From CAYSBE01 sp046309355 (GTDB lineage: Bacteria; Bacteroidota; Bacteroidia; UKL13-3), in NCBI GenBank assembly GCA_046309355.1, contig JBKCPL010000001.1, forward strand, positions 1 through 57,014: DNA of 57,014 bases. The letters run 5' to 3'. Position numbers and translations under genes: made by a program. This document shows positions 52,967-57,014 of this stretch, piece by piece. Position 1 is the stretch's first letter. Each line of letters starts with the position of its first letter. A model generated the notes under the pieces. That model ran no database searches. It was not told where the DNA came from and saw only the letters and a program-made list of their open reading frames with translations.

Positions 52967-52998
52967 ACGCCCCCCTGAAATGGATTTCAGGGGGGCGT
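52967..52998 (-). terminator. Strong terminator hairpin after the giant beta-helix gene
   Basis: 14-base perfect stem ACGCCCCCCTGAAA/TTTCAGGGGGGCGT with a four-base loop, followed on the minus strand by TTGTTTATAG. It is 26 bases beyond the stop at 53025 and ends that transcript before the M36 promoter. Confidence 0.8.
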
Positions 52999-53024
52999 GT
53001 AGGTATGTGAATAAGATTGATGAA

Positions 53025-56000
53025 CTACTTCACGTTCACCACTTTAGTCGTAGTCACCTCTCCGTTAAGTTCGATGCGAATAAAGTATACCCCTTTTTGC
53101 AGGTGTTTCGAAGCATCAACCGGCATCACATTCAGGCCTTCCTGTATGCTCTGGTCAAAAGTCATGACTGTGCGTCCTTGCAAATCAACGATGGATGCGT
53201 GAGCAATACCTGCCTGTGTGCTTTGAACAGCGATATTCAGATTACCTTCAAACGGATTAGGATACACGGTTACAGCGCTGCTGTTTGAGGCAAGCTTACT
53301 TACCTGTACTGTATTCGAATACGTAAATGTACCGTCTTTATCCAACTGTTTCAGGCGGTAGTACAGTATAGGTTGTGTAGCCAGTGCATCCGCATCGGTA
53401 TATACATAGTCGATACGTACATTGCTGTTGCCACGAGCAGCTACACTTCCTGCGAATTCAAAATTTAGTGCATCAGCCGAACGCTCTACGTCAAACAGCT
53501 CGCTGTTTAATTCACTTGCGGTTGTCCACTTCAGAACCACATCATTCGCTACAGCAGCGCCTTCGAATGATAGTAGCTGAACAGGCAGTGGGGATGTAGC
53601 ATCGGTAGCTGTGAATGTACCGAACCCGTTGAATGGAGTACCTGTGGTAACAGTTCGTGCTACAGTATTGGCGGTAGATGTGTTATCAACTGACCAAGTT
53701 CCTGTAGCATTGCGTGCAACTTTTAAATCCGTTTGCGACAGCACGTTTCCAAGTAACGCTGGGTCATAATTTACAGTCATATGGTATACATACCCTGTAC
53801 CGCCTGTTGCTGAAACAGTCATGTACGCATTCAGGTGACGTGCAGCAGGGAAACTGTTAGGTGGTGTAGTTGCGCTGAAGTATTGGGCAGTAATTGCTGA
53901 AGGCAAAGTGCCTAATCCACCCCAGGTTATTGTTGCAATATCGCGTGAAGCAAAACTGAGTGTATTTGTTGTACCATATGCAATGCTTCCTGATAGCGTC
54001 ATAGCCGGAGGTGTGCTGGTAGAAGTGAACTCATGCGCACCGATATCGGTTCCGAAACCTAACGTGGTACCACGAGCGTTTCCGCTGAAGTCGGTATTGA
54101 TATTAAACGAAGTTGAACCTGCAATACCTTTTCCGTTGAGGTACCAGTTTTGAGGAACAGTTGTTGCTACATTCAGGTTACCATTGGCAATATCGGTAAA
54201 CAATGCCGATGGATTTACCGTAGCACTTGCAACAGACCATGAGGTACGATCAGCATTACTTGACGTACGCCATTGCGCGATATCGCGGTCAGATGCTCCC
54301 CACAAACCAACAGTTGTTCCGCTTGAGCTCGACAATAAGTTATATCCCGACTCTTGCCAACCGGAACCTGTAGGAGTTCCTGCTACTTCATTGGCAATTG
54401 CGTAATGTTTGCTGCTACCGCCTGCACGGTTGTTGATAAAGGCATTGTTGAATAAACGTGTGGTTGAGGTAACCTCGCCTGTCGAATTGCTACCGCGGTG
54501 GTATGCAAACGATGGAATAGATCCAGCACCTGATGTTCCGGTAATCAACACGCTGTTGTAGTAGCAATTCACATCAAAACCTCCTGATGTATTTTGCCAG
54601 ATACCGTTATACTGAATGTTGTTTGACTGTGCATTACCGAGTGTAATCTGATTGTTGTAGATATCGATTTTGTTTTGCATGCCAAAAACCGTAATACCCG
54701 CTGCCACGGAAGTTGGGTTTTGTGCAACAGCAGTACTTAGGTTGCGGATGTCGTAGATGCGGTTTCCTGCGACAACCATTGAGTTGGTTGATTGAACAGC
54801 AATACCAAATGAGTTCGTAACAATCGGATCTGTATTAGCGGCCGAAATGTTGTAAATGAGATTATTTGCGATAAGCATTCCCGGATTAACGGTTGCAGAT
54901 ACGCCTATACCAAATACTGACGAACCAGTAGCTGACAAGGAAGAGTTAGCAGCTTGTGACGACAAATTGAATATGCGGTTACCGCTAATATTACTTACCG
55001 TGGTACCGGTTTGTTGAATACCACCCACACTGGCACTTGGCACAGCTGCAACACTCGTCATATTTGCTATTGTGTTATTGATTACCTGTGTTGACGGATC
55101 GATATTAATAGGGTTTGTTATCACTATACCACGCAGTGTCGAATTTCCATCGTGTAGAATCGAATTCGACACGCCTGTAGCCCCAATGATATTATTAGAT
55201 ACTGTTGTGATACCGCCAGCTATACTAATCGCATTGAAGGCAATACTATTACCAGTACTAATAAAACTTAAACCAGCAAAACGATTACCCGAAATACTTA
55301 CCGGGGAAGTAACCGTAGCATTGATAACGATTCCATTATGAGTTGTAGGTGCTGACAACGAAATCGATCCTGAGGTTGTTGAATCACCGAACATGTTATT
55401 GCTGATATTTAACCTTCCACTAGTAGCAATGATGCCGTTCCATTGATTAGCTGAACCTGTTTGAGGCCAGCTAATGTTACGAATAATGTTTCCTGTAACA
55501 TGTGTTACTTGATTCAATCCAACGGCTAGTTGTATTTGATTCCAGGCTGCAAATACATTGGTTGTCCACGGAGCACCACCAGCATTAGGTGCGGTGCCTC
55601 CAATAGTATTGTTCGTAATGGTATGGCCCTCCGAAAGAATGCCACCATTAAAACGAATTGGCAAAGGAATTGTCGAGAGCGTGGTTAACGTATTGAACAT
55701 ACTGTTATTTGACACTATCCATCCATTTCCTGAGCCGATTTCAACGTTTACGTACACTGAGGATGCATTTGACATTTCATTGCCACTAATTACGTTATTC
55801 GTATTAAGTATTAACCCTGTGTGATAGGAACCAACCAATATTTGTGGTACACCTTGTGGCAGAGCTACAGTAGTATTGTTGCGAATGATACAGTTCGTTA
55901 CACTATCCTGATTATTACCAAATGAATTATTTGTACCAGCGAATGAAACAACACCTTGGTTTACCGCACTAAAGCCTGTACCATTCCCACTTTCAAGTAA

Positions 56001-57014
56001 CAAGTTATTTAAACGACATTGCTGTGCTCCGTTTACAAAGTTTACCACAGGACCGTTTGAGTTCCGTAGCGTAAGGTTTCTCAATGTGTTGTTTACACTC
56101 TGATCTGGCACACCTGTTATTTTTACACGATCGGCTCCATTCAACACAACCATTCCAAGAGTACCAACCGCACCTGCTAATACACGAGGCGTAACAGCTG
56201 ATGAGTCAGGACGAATGGTGAAGGTGAACGAACCCGAACCTGGGCCATCTTCTCCAATTTGAGAAAGTTGCACCGTTCCTGGCTCGTTGATATTTGAAGT
56301 AATCACTGCAGTAATTGAACCACCTATCGTACTGTTATTTAAAAATTCAAACAAACCACCAGTACCGGTTAATGTGGTATATGGTTGACCTATTCCTACA
56401 TAAAATTTAGTACCTGCGGGTATCACCGGCAACAAAGAATATGAGTTAGGCAATAACGGATGCTGCGCAACGGTATTTACATTCGTAGCTACTGCATATG
56501 GTGCTGATGACATGATGTTACTACCAATACTATCCTCTGCAATTACGTAATAGAAAATGGTGTCTCCTGTGATTACGCCCGACACTAAACTGTAATCTAA
56601 ATCAAAGCTAAATGTTGCATTTGTTGGTGAACCTGTTTGTGAAACCGGACCAACGCTACTGTAAATACCTGCAGACCCTTTACGATAATACAGTCGTGGA
56701 GTATTCCCTGTTAAAAACACACCCCCATTATCCCGAATGTTTACATTGGTTAATGGAACAGGTCCAGTCAAGTTACCTTGATTTGAAAGAGGGGTGAATG
56801 TTATTACAGGGGCTATTAAGTCGGCCGACAATACAAAGTTTCCTGCATCTGCACCGATATCGTGTGCAGTTTGAGTACTACGTAGTTGCCCGTCAAAATC
56901 TTCCGTTACTATTGACGAAATACTTGCATCAGCTGAAGATTCTACAGGGTTCGAAGGTTGTAGGTGTAAATCAACTAAGTCAGCAGTACCTGTTGCGTCT
57001 ACAAATTGTGGATT
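53025..57014 (-). CDS. Giant exported beta-helix protein with T9SS sorting domain (5' end outside window)
   Basis: At least 1329 aa; the frame is still open at the right edge, beyond an internal Met at 56831 that should not be taken as the start. The visible N-terminal part repeats the phrase D-I-G-A-D-A-G, and a related D-I-G-A-H-E-F recurs near residue 1000. A long Asn/Ser/Thr-rich section (I-x-N-N-x-I, I-S-G-N-R-F, V-S-N-N-I-I-G) is a right-handed parallel beta-helix. A C-terminal module with W-T-T-A-S-E-L-N-S-E-L-F-D-V-E-R-S precedes the T9SS domain (V-Y-P-N-P-F ... K-G-V-Y-F-I-R-I). An adhesin or surface polysaccharide-binding role is inferred; no catalytic motif was recognised. A strong terminator follows. 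Confidence 0.85.
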   Translation of the reverse strand, partial: NPQFVDATGTADLVDLHLQPSNPVESSADASISSIVTEDFDGQLRSTQTAHDIGADAGNFVLSADLIAPVITFTPLSNQGNLTGPVPLTNVNIRDNGGVFLTGNTPRLYYRKGSAGIYSSVGPVSQTGSPTNATFSFDLDYSLVSGVITGDTIFYYVIAEDSIGSNIMSSAPYAVATNVNTVAQHPLLPNSYSLLPVIPAGTKFYVGIGQPYTTLTGTGGLFEFLNNSTIGGSITAVITSNINEPGTVQLSQIGEDGPGSGSFTFTIRPDSSAVTPRVLAGAVGTLGMVVLNGADRVKITGVPDQSVNNTLRNLTLRNSNGPVVNFVNGAQQCRLNNLLLESGNGTGFSAVNQGVVSFAGTNNSFGNNQDSVTNCIIRNNTTVALPQGVPQILVGSYHTGLILNTNNVISGNEMSNASSVYVNVEIGSGNGWIVSNNSMFNTLTTLSTIPLPIRFNGGILSEGHTITNNTIGGTAPNAGGAPWTTNVFAAWNQIQLAVGLNQVTHVTGNIIRNISWPQTGSANQWNGIIATSGRLNISNNMFGDSTTSGSISLSAPTTHNGIVINATVTSPVSISGNRFAGLSFISTGNSIAFNAISIAGGITTVSNNIIGATGVSNSILHDGNSTLRGIVITNPINIDPSTQVINNTIANMTSVAAVPSASVGGIQQTGTTVSNISGNRIFNLSSQAANSSLSATGSSVFGIGVSATVNPGMLIANNLIYNISAANTDPIVTNSFGIAVQSTNSMVVAGNRIYDIRNLSTAVAQNPTSVAAGITVFGMQNKIDIYNNQITLGNAQSNNIQYNGIWQNTSGGFDVNCYYNSVLITGTSGAGSIPSFAYHRGSNSTGEVTSTTRLFNNAFINNRAGGSSKHYAIANEVAGTPTGSGWQESGYNLLSSSSGTTVGLWGASDRDIAQWRTSSNADRTSWSVASATVNPSALFTDIANGNLNVATTVPQNWYLNGKGIAGSTSFNINTDFSGNARGTTLGFGTDIGAHEFTSTSTPPAMTLSGSIAYGTTNTLSFASRDIATITWGGLGTLPSAITAQYFSATTPPNSFPAARHLNAYMTVSATGGTGYVYHMTVNYDPALLGNVLSQTDLKVARNATGTWSVDNTSTANTVARTVTTGTPFNGFGTFTATDATSPLPVQLLSFEGAAVANDVVLKWTTASELNSELFDVERSADALNFEFAGSVAARGNSNVRIDYVYTDADALATQPILYYRLKQLDKDGTFTYSNTVQVSKLASNSSAVTVYPNPFEGNLNIAVQSTQAGIAHASIVDLQGRTVMTFDQSIQEGLNVMPVDASKHLQKGVYFIRIELNGEVTTTKVVNVK

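Overview
The window comes from a member of the phylum Bacteroidota. Three things show this. (1) Five proteins end in a type IX secretion (T9SS) type A sorting domain, with a YPNP-type motif followed by a G-V/I-Y-x-hydrophobic turn near the end. (2) Many genes have the Bacteroidota -7 promoter box TAnnTTTG, some with a TTG -33 element 18-20 bases upstream. (3) Complex I has a short NuoG without the large molybdopterin-fold domain. The order cannot be fixed from sequence alone; a Chitinophagales- or Cytophagia-like bacterium is plausible. No rRNA, tRNA, CRISPR array, transposase or prophage gene was seen.

Layout. 1-4.4 kb is an AT-rich accessory patch: a partial GxxExxY gene, an AT-rich repeat element, and a single-chain type IIG restriction-modification enzyme whose specificity end is even more AT-rich than its body. 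4.4-13.7 kb (minus strand) is a run of tamB, a 2-oxoglutarate/Fe(II)-type oxygenase, a secreted peptidyl-arginine-deiminase-like enzyme and the protease prc. 13.7-22.6 kb is compact housekeeping: tsaD, an MltD-like lytic transglycosylase, a THUMP-like RNA methyltransferase, a tiny lipoprotein transcription unit, OsmC, an outer-membrane protein with lipA and amn, then lipB, terC, and a thioredoxin with a DUF6952-like partner. 22.7-35.5 kb is the complete 14-gene nuoA-N operon, followed closely by a KdsD-like isomerase. 36.5-43.8 kb holds miaA, pabB and rlpA (minus), rarA and ruvB (plus), and a divergent flippase/glycosyltransferase pair. 44-57 kb is an exported-protein region: a T9SS-targeted di-haem cytochrome c peroxidase, a beta-propeller protein, a 38-cysteine Ig-like/beta-helix protein, an M36 metallopeptidase, and a partial giant beta-helix protein that runs off the right edge.

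How the parts work together. Envelope building (TamB, MltD, RlpA, Prc, flippase), respiration (Nuo, CCP, lipoate synthesis for 2-oxoacid dehydrogenases) and T9SS export dominate. The genome is very compact here. Two convergent pairs abut at a TAATTA stop/stop palindrome, and two divergent pairs share a CATG start/start palindrome. Several genes appear to begin with TTG or GTG, some so close to a TAnnTTTG box that leaderless transcripts are possible.

The most striking candidate for new biology is a (TAGA)n tetranucleotide tract inside the signal-peptide codons of the large Cys-rich surface protein at 46950-50084. It looks like a phase-variation switch. Others are the composition break at the NPPY motif of the restriction enzyme, a roughly 200-base transcription unit for a 40-aa lipoprotein, and two copies of a GC-rich hairpin element in the exported-protein region.
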